Shown one piece after another: positions 1 to 7,640 of a DNA stretch of 64,000 nt (its first letter is position 1; every line of letters starts with the position of its first letter). This DNA is from Streptomyces pactum (GTDB lineage: Bacteria; Actinomycetota; Actinomycetes; Streptomycetales; Streptomycetaceae). Made by a program: the position numbers and the translations under genes. Location: contig NZ_CP019724.1 of the NCBI RefSeq assembly GCF_002005225.1, positions 7,668,001 through 7,732,000 on the forward strand, written 5' to 3'. Under the pieces are notes generated by a model. The model ran no database searches and was not told the origin of the DNA. It was given only the letters and a program-made list of their open reading frames with translations.

Positions 1-184
1 CGAACGGACTCGAGCGGTCCCGGTGATCCGGCCGCGACGGCCGCGACGGCCGGTACGGCCAGACGTGCGCGCGTGCTCGGCCGGGGTTGTTCGGACTGCG
101 GCCGAGCCCGGTCGGGCCGGCCAGGTCCGCCGCGCGGCCGTGGGCGGTCGGTGCGGGGCGTCCGGTGTCCGGCGGGGGAGTGGC
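1..184. other. Left-edge non-coding stretch
   Basis: No convincing gene is visible here. It lies downstream of the stop of the leftward PRC-barrel gene. Around 30-60 there is a short GC-rich repetition of the motif cggccgcga, probably low-complexity sequence. A gene starting further left cannot be excluded. Confidence 0.4.
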
Positions 185-604
185 TCAGGGCGTGCGGATG
201 ACGAGGGCGTGGTCGCCCAGCCCGAGCAGGTGGCCGGGCGGTACTTCGCCCCGGGTGGTGAAGACCGCGAGGACGCGGCCGGTCTCCGGATCGAACGCCG
301 CGTCGAGCACCGTCCCGTGCTCGGTGCCCGCCTCCGTGAGGATCCGGTGGCCCAGCAGGTCGTGGTGGGGCGCAACCGCGTTCGGGGCCGAGGTGGGCGG
401 ACGGACCCGGACGACGGTCGGGTCTATCGTGTGCACCGCGTCCCAGGGCAGCACGGTCTCCCTGCGGAAGCGGCCGCCGCGGAGCCGGACGTGGCTCACC
501 GCGCCGGATGCGATGTCGACGGTCAGCGACGTCACGGTGCCGAGCGGCCCGTCCCCGCCCGGCGGCACCACCGGGAGGCCCCGTACCTCGGTGAACAGCA
601 TCAC
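185..604 (-). CDS. PRC-barrel domain protein (139 aa)
   Basis: Small soluble protein resembling the PRC-barrel fold (known from RimM and photosynthetic reaction centre H subunits), a beta-barrel used for RNA or protein contacts. Residues about 20-65 (GTVTSLTVDIASGAVSHVRL) and 85-135 (HRILTEAGTEHGTVLDAAFD) look like two half-repeats of the fold. It is a paralogue of the upstream gene and is translationally coupled to it: the GTG start at 604 overlaps the upstream stop as GTGA, and an ATG follows immediately at 601. GGAGGG lies about 10 nt upstream. The specific role is unknown. In streptomycetes such proteins often sit near stress genes, which fits the neighbouring sigma factor. Confidence 0.8.
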   Translation of the reverse strand: MMLFTEVRGLPVVPPGGDGPLGTVTSLTVDIASGAVSHVRLRGGRFRRETVLPWDAVHTIDPTVVRVRPPTSAPNAVAPHHDLLGHRILTEAGTEHGTVLDAAFDPETGRVLAVFTTRGEVPPGHLLGLGDHALVIRTP

Positions 605-1188
605 GGCGGCGAGCCCCTCCAGTGCCCGGGTACACCGCCGACCAGGGCAGTGAAGCCCGGCAGGTCGTCCGCGACGTGCCGGACCGCGTCCGCGGGCAGG
701 ACGAGGGCCCGGCCGCTGACCGTGAGCGTCTCACCGCGCGGCACGTACACCCGGCGCCGGTGCCGGGACGGACCGGGGGCGAAACCCCGGCTCGCGGTCA
801 CCCGGAAGCCGACGACCCGCCCGCCGGTGCCGCCCTCCACCACGACGTCGAGCACCGTGCCCACCTCGGTGCCCGACTCCGTCAGCACCCTCGCCCCCAG
901 CACCCGGGACCGCAGGGTGGTCTGCTGCTCCACCATCATGACCGCGGCGCTCACCAGTCCCCGCCGGTCGAGGATCATCACCGCGTCGTGGCCCAGCGCG
1001 TGTACGGCCGACCACGGCAGACCCTCCTTCATCGGGCCGGACAGCAGCCCCCGCCCGGTCAGGGTGAAACCGGTGATCCGGCTCGCGGCGGCGTCGCATA
1101 CGGTGTCCTTGACGTGCGCGACGGCGTCGCCGCCGAGGGTCACCACCGGCCGGGTGGTGAGGCTTCGCACGGTCATCAGTTCCTTCAT
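601..1188 (-). CDS. PRC-barrel domain protein (195 aa)
   Basis: Two PRC-barrel-like repeats are visible: residues about 5-75 (from MTVRSLTTRPVVTLGG) and about 90-170 (RSRVLGARVLTESGTEVGTV). The start is the ATG at 1188, preceded by GGGAAGGG. An upstream in-frame extension to 1335 runs into the divergent promoter region and is rejected. It forms an operon with the shorter PRC-barrel protein, with a 4-nt overlap. It is divergent from the HATPase gene at 1334. No signal peptide or membrane segment is seen, so a cytoplasmic adaptor or RNA-binding role is possible but not shown. Confidence 0.8.
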   Translation of the reverse strand: MKELMTVRSLTTRPVVTLGGDAVAHVKDTVCDAAASRITGFTLTGRGLLSGPMKEGLPWSAVHALGHDAVMILDRRGLVSAAVMMVEQQTTLRSRVLGARVLTESGTEVGTVLDVVVEGGTGGRVVGFRVTASRGFAPGPSRHRRRVYVPRGETLTVSGRALVLPADAVRHVADDLPGFTALVGGVPGHWRGSPP

Positions 1189-1257
1189 CGCACACCCTTC
1201 CCGCACCCTCGGGTTCCCCGCGCCACTGTGACGATGCCCGCAGTCCGAAAAGACGGG

Positions 1258-1282
1258 GACTGCGAGGCCGGGCTCGGGGTAC
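1258..1282 (+). promoter_or_regulatory. Candidate SigB-family promoter for the 1334 kinase gene
   Basis: GACT (1258-1261), a 15-nt spacer and GGGTAC (1277-1282) match the GNNT-N14-16-GGGTAY pattern used by Streptomyces SigB-family sigma factors. The predicted 5' UTR is about 45 nt. Read by eye; no scoring was possible. Confidence 0.45.
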
Positions 1283-1333
1283 GAGGACAGGTGCAGCAGC
1301 GTCCGGCCAGTCCGGCTTCCGAGAGAGAAACGC

Positions 1334-1789
1334 ATGACCGAGTACCTGGACGGGGCAGTGATACCGACCGGTTTCGACGTACCCGTTGAACCGCTGAGGC
1401 GGGCGGCACACTACTCCGGTGAGCCGGGATGCATAGCGGAGGCCCGTTCCTTCGCCTCGCTCTTCCTCGACCAGTTGAGGACCGAGTGGTGCGCCACGGT
1501 CGGCCCGCGCGCCGACGGGGCCGTGCTCCTCGTGGTGAGCGAGCTGATCACCAACGCCGACCGCCACAGCAAGGGGCCGTACATCCTGGAGCTGGAGGGC
1601 ACGGGCACCTCGGTGGCGGTCACCGTCTACGACAGCAGCGGCGCGGTTCCGCAGCGTTTCCCCCGCGACCCAGAGCGCGTCGGCCGGCACGGCCTGGAGA
1701 TCGTCCACGCCCTGGCCAACGCGGTCGTCGTCGAACGCGTTCCGGTCGGCAAGCGGGTACGCGCCGTGGTGCCGCTCACCGAGGCGTGA
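1334..1789 (+). CDS. ATP-binding anti-sigma-factor-type kinase (HATPase_c_2, 151 aa)
   Basis: RsbW/SpoIIAB-like GHKL ATPase, the family that binds SigB/F sigma factors and phosphorylates STAS antagonists. The N-box is LLVVSELITNADRHS at residues about 65-79, an Asp-containing G1-like stretch is VYDSSGAVP, and a C-terminal G2-like region is GRHGLEIVHALANAV. The 151-residue length is typical of the stand-alone streptomycete version. The gene converges on the SigL-like gene, separated by a hairpin at 1799-1822, which makes that sigma factor a plausible but unproven target. A SigB-type promoter is visible upstream. Confidence 0.85.
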   Translation: MTEYLDGAVIPTGFDVPVEPLRRAAHYSGEPGCIAEARSFASLFLDQLRTEWCATVGPRADGAVLLVVSELITNADRHSKGPYILELEGTGTSVAVTVYDSSGAVPQRFPRDPERVGRHGLEIVHALANAVVVERVPVGKRVRAVVPLTEA

Positions 1790-1798
1790 AGAACGTGC

Positions 1799-1822
1799 CG
1801 CCCCACTCCTGAGCGTGGGGCG
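1799..1822. terminator. Bidirectional hairpin between convergent genes
   Basis: Perfect 8-bp arms (1799-1806 and 1815-1822, core GCCCCAC/GTGGGGC) with an 8-nt loop sit between the stops of the convergent kinase (1789) and sigma factor (1851). There is no long T-run, as is usual for streptomycete terminators. Confidence 0.6.
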
Positions 1823-1850
1823 ACACCGGCGTCGTCCGCGTCCTCGTCCC

Positions 1851-2738
1851 TCAGGCGCAGCCCAGCTCGCCCAGCATGCCCTCGCGCAGCCGGGTGATGA
1901 TCCGCTTGATCAGCCGGGACACGTGCATCTGCGAGCAGCCGAGCTGTTCGCCGATCTCCGCCTGGGTGGCCTCCTCCACGAACCGCATGTGGATGATCTG
2001 CCGGTCGCGCTCACTGAGCTCGGCCATCAGCGGGGCGAGCGAATGGAAGTCCTCGACGAGCCGCAGCCCGTCCTCCTCCACCCCGATGAAGTCGGCCAGC
2101 ACCGACTCGCCGTTGTCGGACCCGTCCCCGGTCAGCGCGGCGTCCAGCGACGAGGAGTTGTAGCCGTTGGACGCGATCTGGCCCTCGACCACCTCGTTCT
2201 CGCTGATGTTCATCAGCGTGGCGAGTTCGGCGACGGTGGGCTCGCGGTCCAGGCGGGAGGAGAGCTCCTCGCGGGCCTTGGCCAGCTCCACCCGCAGCTC
2301 CTGGAGGCGCCGCGGCACGTGCACCGCCCAGGTGGTGTCACGGAAGAAGCGCTTGATCTCGCCGACGATGTACGGCAGCGCGAAGGAGGTGAACTCGACC
2401 TCGCGCGACAGCTCGAACCGGTCGATGGCCTTGATCAGGCCGATCATGCCGGTCTGGACCACGTCCTCCATGTCGTCCCCGCGACCGCGGAAGCGGCCGG
2501 CCGCGAACCTGACGAGCGACATGTTCATCTCGATCAGCGTGTTGCGCGCGTACTGGTACTCGTGCGTGCCCTCTTCGAGTTCCGTCAGGCGCTGGAAGAA
2601 CTGGCGGGACAACTGCCGCGCGTCACGCGGCGCCACGGCGCGGGGGTCCACGACACCCGGCAGTGATCCGTCACCCGTCCTGCTCCCGGTGCCCTTTTCG
2701 ACGACCTGCGCTTCCGGCCGGACCACGGCGGTCTCCAT
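1851..2738 (-). CDS. sigL: SigB/SigF-family RNA polymerase sigma factor (SigL-like, 295 aa)
   Basis: Group 3 sigma factor. Region 2 is at residues about 65-145 (DMEDVVQTGMIGLIKAIDRF), region 3 follows, and region 4 ends in a helix-turn-helix (QAEIGEQLGCSQMHVSRLIK) near the C terminus. The ATG at 2738 is chosen because GGGAGAGG lies just upstream; the GTG at 2759 lacks a ribosome binding site. The position next to popR and clpP3-clpP4 matches what I recall for sigL (SCO7278) of S. coelicolor, so the symbol rests on context. A GCAT-N15-GGGTAC box upstream suggests autoregulation or control by a sister SigB-family factor. The partner anti-sigma factor is probably the convergent HATPase, by inference. 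Confidence 0.85.
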   Translation of the reverse strand: METAVVRPEAQVVEKGTGSRTGDGSLPGVVDPRAVAPRDARQLSRQFFQRLTELEEGTHEYQYARNTLIEMNMSLVRFAAGRFRGRGDDMEDVVQTGMIGLIKAIDRFELSREVEFTSFALPYIVGEIKRFFRDTTWAVHVPRRLQELRVELAKAREELSSRLDREPTVAELATLMNISENEVVEGQIASNGYNSSSLDAALTGDGSDNGESVLADFIGVEEDGLRLVEDFHSLAPLMAELSERDRQIIHMRFVEEATQAEIGEQLGCSQMHVSRLIKRIITRLREGMLGELGCA

Positions 2739-2794
2739 TACCTCTCCCACGAAAGTCACGGTTCGACGTCTCCCTAGGTTCTTCCCGCTTGCGG

Positions 2795-2819
2795 GTACCC
2801 GGGCCGCGACGGCACATGC
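2795..2819 (-). promoter_or_regulatory. Candidate SigB-family promoter for sigL
   Basis: On the minus strand GCAT (2819-2816), 15 nt and GGGTAC (2800-2795) fit GNNT-N15-GGGTAC. The GGGTACCC core is palindromic, but no acceptable -35 is seen for the plus strand. The predicted leader to the ATG at 2738 is about 50 nt. Confidence 0.4.
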
Positions 2820-2993
2820 CCCCCGGTTTCACGGGTGGCGAGAAACTGGTGCCGCTGCGTCATCGCGGGGTGATGCGTACCTCCTCAGGGTAGTCCCGTG
2901 CGCGGTGACAGGCACGCGGTGGTCCCGTCCGGTTTCCCTCTGGGCGGAACGCCGGCCCCTTCCGTCGCGCGGCAGGACTCCTAGGCTGAGCAG

Positions 2994-3437
2994 GTGACCA
3001 GCCACGTACCGAACGAAGCCCGCGTCATCGCCCTGCGCCCGCAGACGCGCCCGCAGAGCCGACCGCAGACCGCGCGCCCGGTAGACCGCCCCGCCGTACC
3101 GCCGGAGCGCAGGTCGCCCACCGTCAGAGAACCCCTGTGGCGAGATCTCGTCGGCGACGTCCTGCGGCGCGAACGCCTCGCCCAGGAACGCACGCTGAAG
3201 GAGGTGGCGGAGACCGCCCGGATCTCCATGCCGTACCTGTCGGAGGTGGAGCGCGGCCGCAAGGAGGCGTCGTCGGAGGTGCTGGCCGCCGCCGCGGGCG
3301 CCCTCGGACTGGGACTGGGCGACCTGCTGGCGCGGGCCCAGGGAGAACTGGCCCGCCTCACCTCCCGGCACACCGGCGCGGGCCGGGGCCGCGGCACGTC
3401 CGGTGCGCGGTACGACGGGATGTGCCTGGCCGCCTGA
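2994..3437 (+). CDS. popR: PopR, HTH activator of clpP3-clpP4 (147 aa)
   Basis: XRE-type DNA-binding protein. A disordered Arg/Pro-rich N terminus (about 1-40) is followed by a helix-turn-helix at residues about 55-115 (LKEVAETARISMPYLSEVER), closely resembling the ClgR/PopR group. The protein ends in Leu-Ala-Ala. S. lividans PopR is known to be a ClpP substrate whose two C-terminal alanines are needed for its degradation, so the tail seen here is strong support. It faces the clpP3-clpP4 operon, whose upstream region has two TCTGCC-N3-GGCxxA palindromes. PopR is expected to activate that operon when ClpP1P2 is impaired. Confidence 0.9.
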   Translation: MTSHVPNEARVIALRPQTRPQSRPQTARPVDRPAVPPERRSPTVREPLWRDLVGDVLRRERLAQERTLKEVAETARISMPYLSEVERGRKEASSEVLAAAAGALGLGLGDLLARAQGELARLTSRHTGAGRGRGTSGARYDGMCLAA

Positions 3438-3447
3438 CCGCTCGCAC

Positions 3448-3482
3448 GGGCCGGCGCCTCGCGGACGGCGAGACGCCGGCCC
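3448..3482. terminator. Hairpin between convergent popR and clpP4
   Basis: 15-bp arms with one mismatch (3448-3462 GGGCCGGCGCCTCGC and 3468-3482) and a 5-nt loop occupy the gap between two convergent stops, serving both strands. Confidence 0.65.
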
Positions 3483-3488
3483 GGCTCC

Positions 3489-4091
3489 TCACACCCGCGC
3501 CAGGCGCCGGCCGAGCACCTCGTCGGCCAGCCCGTAGGCCACCGCCTCCTGGGCGGTGAACACCTTGTCGCGGTCCATGTCCGCGCGCAGCGTCGCGATG
3601 TCGTGGTGCGTGTGGCGGGCCAGCACTTCCTCGACCTGGGAGCGGATCCGCACCATCTCCTTGGCCTGCAGTGCCAGATCGGAGACCGTGCCCTGCCGCC
3701 CGCCGCTGGCCGGCTGCCCGAGCAGCACCCGCGCGTGCTCCAGCACGAACCGCCGCCCCGGGTCCCCGCCGGCGAGCAGCACGGCCGCCGTGGAGGCGGC
3801 CTGCCCGACACAGAAGGTCGAGATCGGCGCCTGTACGAACGTCATCGTGTCGTAGATCGCCATCAGCGACGTGAACGAGCCGCCGGGGGAGTTGATGTAG
3901 ACCGCGATCTCGCTCTCCGGAGCCGACGACTCCAGATGGAGGAGTTGCGCGATGACGACGTTGGCCACGCCGTCGTCGATCTCGGTGCCCAGGAAGATGA
4001 TCCGCTCCGACAGCAGCCGGCTGAACACGTCGTAGGACCGCTCACCCTGCGGGGTCCGCTCGACGACGTTCGGAATCGTGTAGCTCCCCAT
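3489..4091 (-). CDS. clpP4: ClpP-family protease subunit lacking the catalytic His (ClpP4-like, 200 aa)
   Basis: Subunit of the tetradecameric Clp serine protease. The nucleophile region [15 protein letters not shown] (Ser near residue 97) is present, and so is the Asp region [20 protein letters not shown]. The segment that normally reads MMHQP reads LLGQP (near residue 121), so the catalytic His is replaced by Gly; I checked this on the nucleotides. It lies 1 nt after clpP3, second in the operon, which in S. coelicolor/S. lividans is clpP4. A mixed ClpP3/ClpP4 complex with a structural or regulatory role for this subunit is likely. Its expression should depend on PopR. Confidence 0.9.
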   Translation of the reverse strand: MGSYTIPNVVERTPQGERSYDVFSRLLSERIIFLGTEIDDGVANVVIAQLLHLESSAPESEIAVYINSPGGSFTSLMAIYDTMTFVQAPISTFCVGQAASTAAVLLAGGDPGRRFVLEHARVLLGQPASGGRQGTVSDLALQAKEMVRIRSQVEEVLARHTHHDIATLRADMDRDKVFTAQEAVAYGLADEVLGRRLARV

Positions 4092-4092
4092 G

Positions 4093-4746
4093 TCACAGCC
4101 CCATCCGTCGCCTGGTGGCGGCCGGGCGCACGTCCGCGAGGGACTGGACGACCTGGTCCACCATTCCGTACTCCCTGGCCTCCTCGGCCGTGAACCAGCG
4201 GTCGCGGTCGCCGTCCCGGGAGATGGTCTCCGGGCTCTGACCGGTGTGCTCGGCGGTGATCCGCTCGACGGTCCGCTTGGTGAACTCCAGGTTGTCGGCC
4301 TGGATCTCGATGTCGGCGGTGGTGCCGCCGATGCCCGCCGACGGCTGGTGCATCATGACCCGCGCGTTCGGCAGGGCGAAGCGCTTGCCCGCCGCGCCGA
4401 CGCTCAGCAGGAACTGCCCCATGCTGGCGGCGAACCCCATGGCGAGCGTCGAGACGTCGTTGGGGATCAGCCGCATCGTGTCGTAGATGGCGAGCCCCGC
4501 GTGCACGGAGCCCCCGGGGCTGTTGATGTACAGGCTGATGTCGGTGCGCGGGTCCTCCGCGGACAGGATCAGCAACTGGGCGCAGACCCGGTTGGCGGAG
4601 ACCTCGTCGACCTGCGTGCCCAGCAGCACGATCCGCTGCGCGAGCAACTGCGCGGCGAGGTGGTCGTCGAACCGGGTCGCAGGGGTGTCGCCCTCCTGGG
4701 CCCGGGGCGGCGCGGCCGGGGCCGGGCCGGCGATGAGTGGAGACAT
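4093..4746 (-). CDS. clpP3: ClpP-family ATP-dependent protease subunit (ClpP3-like, 217 aa)
   Basis: Full catalytic triad visible: Ser in [14 protein letters not shown], His in [11 protein letters not shown] and Asp in [20 protein letters not shown] variable N-terminal extension of about 25 residues precedes the first conserved strand. The start is the ATG at 4746, preceded by AAGGAG with 6-nt spacing; a longer in-frame extension to 5109 overlaps the epoxide hydrolase gene and is rejected. First gene of the clpP3-clpP4 operon. The two PopR-type palindromes lie about 100-125 nt upstream of the start codon. It should degrade unfolded proteins with a ClpX or ClpC ATPase. Confidence 0.92.
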   Translation of the reverse strand: MSPLIAGPAPAAPPRAQEGDTPATRFDDHLAAQLLAQRIVLLGTQVDEVSANRVCAQLLILSAEDPRTDISLYINSPGGSVHAGLAIYDTMRLIPNDVSTLAMGFAASMGQFLLSVGAAGKRFALPNARVMMHQPSAGIGGTTADIEIQADNLEFTKRTVERITAEHTGQSPETISRDGDRDRWFTAEEAREYGMVDQVVQSLADVRPAATRRRMGL

Positions 4747-4842
4747 CGGCGCTCCTTGTCGAGTCGTCGGGTGAGCCGTACGCGGCCGGTGGCGCCGCGG
4801 TTCCTCCACTCTCGGCTCGTCCCGGCCCCCGGCGGGGCCTTC

Positions 4843-4872
4843 TCTGCCGGTGGCAGATTCGCCACGGGCAGA
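4843..4872 (-). promoter_or_regulatory. Tandem PopR operator upstream of clpP3
   Basis: 4843-4857 is a perfect palindrome, TCTGCC-N3-GGCAGA. Immediately adjacent (4858-4872) is a second, imperfect copy reading on the minus strand TCTGCC-N3-GGCGAA. As I recall, TCTGCC-N3-GGCAGA is the element needed for PopR activation of clpP3 in S. lividans. It overlaps the last codons of the downstream end of the epoxide hydrolase gene region (stop at 4877). Confidence 0.8.
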
Positions 4873-4876
4873 GCGC

Positions 4877-6082
4877 TCAGCGGTCCGCCGCCTCCCGCAA
4901 CTGGCGGAAGAAGGCCCGGACATCGCCGGTGAACAGGTCGGGTTCCTCCATCGCCGCGAAGTGCCCGCCCCGGTCGAACTCCGTCCACCGCACCAGGTTC
5001 TCCGTGCGCCGCGCCTTGTGCCGCAGCGGTATCTGGGGGTCGCCGGGGAAGAGGGCGAGCGCGGTCGGCGCCGTCGACGGCTCCCGGGGTGCGGCGGCCC
5101 CGCCGGCATGGTGCGCCCGCTCGTAGTAGATGCGGCCGGAGGAGCCCGCCGTGCCGGTCAGCCAGTACAGCATCACGTTGGTGAGCAGCAGGTCCCGGTC
5201 CACCGCCTCTTCCGGAAGCTCGTCGGAGTCCGTCCACTCGGCGAACTTCTCCACGATCCAGGCGAGCTGCCCGACGGGCGAGTCGGTCAGCGCGTACGCC
5301 AGGGTCTGCGGACGGGTGGACTGCAGGACGGCGTATCCGGTCCCCTCGCGCGACCAGGCGTCCCAGCGGCGCCACGACGTCAGGGTCCGTTCCCGCTCCT
5401 CGGGGTCCAGCGCGGCCAGCTCCTGCGGGGTCGGCTCGGTGACCTGCTGTCCGCCCGGCAGCAGGTTGAGGTGCACGCCGATCACCCGGTCGGGGTGGGC
5501 ACGGCCGAGCTCGCGGGAGATCACCGCGCCCCAGTCGCCGCCCTGCACGCCGAACCGCTCGTAGCCCAGGCGCCGCATGAGCTCGGCCCAGGCGCCGGCG
5601 ATCCTGCTCCCCTCCCAGCCGGTGTCCGGCGTCGGTCCGGACAGCCCGAACCCCGGGATGGACGGCAGGACCACGTGGAAGGCGTCGGCGGGGTCGCCCC
5701 CGTGGGCCGCCGGGTCGGTCAGGGGACCGACGACGTCCAGGAACTCGACGACCGAGCCGGGCCAGCCGTGCGTGAGGATCAGCGCGGTGGCGTCCGGCTC
5801 GGGGGAGCGGACATGGGCGAAGTGGACGTTGGCGCCGTCGATCGTGGTCGTGAACTGCGGCCACTCGTTCAGCCGGGCCTCGGCGCCCCGCCAGTCGTAG
5901 TTGTGCCGCCAGTACCGCACCAGCTCCCGCAGGTACCCGCCCGGCACCCCGTACGCCCAGCCGGCCCCGGCCGGCTCGTCCGGCCAGCGGGTGCGGTCCA
6001 GGCGTTCGTGCAGTTCGTCGAGGTCCTCCTGCGGGACGGCGAGGCGGAAGGGGACGACGGTCTCGGCGGGAAATGAGGTCAT
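4877..6082 (-). CDS. Epoxide hydrolase (EHN + alpha/beta hydrolase, 401 aa)
   Basis: Microsomal-type epoxide hydrolase family. An N-terminal EHN domain (about 1-110, PFRLAVPQEDLDELHERLDR) packs against an alpha/beta-hydrolase core. Visible features are the HGWPGS oxyanion motif near residue 122, the nucleophile elbow GVQGGDWGAVI (Asp near 195) and the C-terminal catalytic His in DRGGHFAAMEEPD. It converts epoxides to vicinal diols; the natural substrate is unknown. The start is the ATG at 6082. The gene is divergent from a VOC protein with a 121-nt gap and is not obviously part of the clp operon. Confidence 0.88.
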   Translation of the reverse strand: MTSFPAETVVPFRLAVPQEDLDELHERLDRTRWPDEPAGAGWAYGVPGGYLRELVRYWRHNYDWRGAEARLNEWPQFTTTIDGANVHFAHVRSPEPDATALILTHGWPGSVVEFLDVVGPLTDPAAHGGDPADAFHVVLPSIPGFGLSGPTPDTGWEGSRIAGAWAELMRRLGYERFGVQGGDWGAVISRELGRAHPDRVIGVHLNLLPGGQQVTEPTPQELAALDPEERERTLTSWRRWDAWSREGTGYAVLQSTRPQTLAYALTDSPVGQLAWIVEKFAEWTDSDELPEEAVDRDLLLTNVMLYWLTGTAGSSGRIYYERAHHAGGAAAPREPSTAPTALALFPGDPQIPLRHKARRTENLVRWTEFDRGGHFAAMEEPDLFTGDVRAFFRQLREAADR

Positions 6083-6203
6083 GGCCGTGATGCTAGACGG
6101 GGCCCGCCGCCGAGCCGTGCGCATTCAATTCCCCTCGACCGATGAGTTCCGCGGCCTGTACCGGTCGACAGTGGTGACCGTGTTCCACGCCCTGGAGGTA
6201 CTC

Positions 6204-6686
6204 ATGAGCAGCGACGGATTCACCACGTGTCTCTGGTTCGACGGCCAGGCGGAGGAGGCCGCCCACTTCTACGTCTCCCTCTTCAAGAACTCCGGCATCG
6301 GCGCCGTCACCCGCTACCCCGAGGAAGCGCACAAGCCCGCCGGCACCGTGCTCACCGTCGACTTCACGGCCAACGGCCAGAAGTTCGTCGCCCTCAACGG
6401 CGGCCCGGAGTTCACGTTCAACGAGGCGGTCTCCTTCCAGATCACCTGTGAGAACCAGGAAGAGGTCGACCACTACTGGGCCAGGCTCACCGAGGGCGGC
6501 GGCCAGGAGGGTCCCTGCGGCTGGCTCAAGGACAGGTTCGGGGTGTCCTGGCAGGTCGTCCCGAGCAGGCTCGAGGAGATGTTCCGCGACCCGGATCCCG
6601 CGAAGGCGGGGCGCGCCAACCAGGCCATGATGTCGATGCACAAGCTCGACATCGCCGCGCTGGAGAAGGCGTACGCCGGCGAGTGA
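6204..6686 (+). CDS. VOC/PhnB-like protein (160 aa)
   Basis: Vicinal oxygen chelate superfamily of the PhnB / 3-demethylubiquinone-9-methyltransferase-like type: FTTCLWFDGQAEEAAHFYVS at the N terminus and CGWLKDRFGVSWQVVPS near residue 115. These proteins usually act as metal-dependent or orphan small-molecule binding proteins; no reaction can be assigned. The ATG at 6204 has GGAGG 8 nt upstream, and an in-frame extension upstream is rejected. It is followed by another VOC-family gene in the same direction, 113 nt away. Confidence 0.85.
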   Translation: MSSDGFTTCLWFDGQAEEAAHFYVSLFKNSGIGAVTRYPEEAHKPAGTVLTVDFTANGQKFVALNGGPEFTFNEAVSFQITCENQEEVDHYWARLTEGGGQEGPCGWLKDRFGVSWQVVPSRLEEMFRDPDPAKAGRANQAMMSMHKLDIAALEKAYAGE

Positions 6687-6799
6687 TCGGCCGGTCGGCG
6701 CGCGGGGTGGGGAGGGGGTGACTAGCGTGAGGACCGCACCATCCCCATCCCGATCCGGACCACCGACCGGACCGCCGATCCGTACGGGAGGCGGCAGCC

Positions 6800-7597
6800 A
6801 TGGCCGTGCAACCTGAAGGAACCCCCTGCTGGGCCGATGCCATGTTCGGTGACATCGAGGGAGCCAAGAGCTTCTACGGCGACGTCCTCGGCTGGACCTT
6901 CGGCGAGTCGTCGTCGGAGCACGGCAACTACACCCAGTGCTACGCGAACGGCAATGCGGTCGCCGCCGTGGTCCCGCCCATGTCCGGCCAGGCGGGCCAC
7001 TCGCAGTGGTGCCTCTACTTCGCGTCCCCCGATGCCGCGGCGACCGCCGCGCGGATCCGCGCGGCGGGCGGTGAGGTGCTGATGGAGCCGATGCGGGTCG
7101 GCGACTTCGGGACCATGTGCCTGGCCCGGGACCCGGGCGGCGTCGTGTTCGGCCTCTGGCAGGGCGGTACCCACGAGGGGTTCGAGGCGGTGGCCGAGCC
7201 CGGCGCGTACTGCTGGGCCGAGGTCTTCACCCGTGAACCCGCGAAGTCGGACGCCTTCTTCCCCGCGGTCTTCTCCTACACGGCGAAGCAGATGGAGGAC
7301 GACGGGGCGGACTTCCGCCTCTTCGACCTGGGCGACGACACCGTGCTGGGCCGCATGGCCATGACGGACGACTTCCCGCCCGAGGTGCCGCCCCACATCA
7401 ACGTCTACTTCACCGTCACCGACTGCGACGAGGCCGTGACCCGGGCCACCGGCCTCGGCGGCGTCCTCCGGTCCGGGCCGATGGACACCCCCTTCGGCCG
7501 GTTCGCGGCGCTGAGCGACCCGCAGGGCGCGAGCTTCTCGGTGATCGACATCACGCGGACCCGGGGGGAGATGCCGAAGGTCACGGACGTCTCCTGA
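6800..7597 (+). CDS. Two-domain VOC (glyoxalase-like) protein (265 aa)
   Basis: Two tandem betaalphabetabetabeta VOC modules: residues about 8-120 (CWADAMFGDIEGAKSFYGDV) and about 138-255 (CWAEVFTREPAKSDAFFPAV). Each begins with the Cys-Trp-Ala start typical of the streptomycete 27-kDa antigen CFP30B-like family. Members are commonly called glyoxalase/bleomycin-resistance-like, but the substrate is unknown. GGGAGGCGG precedes the ATG. No partner gene is fused or overlapping. Confidence 0.85.
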   Translation: MAVQPEGTPCWADAMFGDIEGAKSFYGDVLGWTFGESSSEHGNYTQCYANGNAVAAVVPPMSGQAGHSQWCLYFASPDAAATAARIRAAGGEVLMEPMRVGDFGTMCLARDPGGVVFGLWQGGTHEGFEAVAEPGAYCWAEVFTREPAKSDAFFPAVFSYTAKQMEDDGADFRLFDLGDDTVLGRMAMTDDFPPEVPPHINVYFTVTDCDEAVTRATGLGGVLRSGPMDTPFGRFAALSDPQGASFSVIDITRTRGEMPKVTDVS

Positions 7598-7640
7598 ACC
7601 CCGTCCTGGCACCCGGCCGGGCCATGGCATGATCGGGCGC

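Noticed and set aside
23..1231. Long plus-strand frames across the PRC-barrel genes
   Set aside because: They oppose the PRC-barrel genes, have Arg/Pro/Gly-rich translations typical of antisense frames in GC-rich DNA and no plausible ribosome binding site.
2891..2897. GGGTAG upstream of popR as a SigB-type box
   Set aside because: The last base is not C or T and the only possible -35 is poor, so it was not listed as a promoter.
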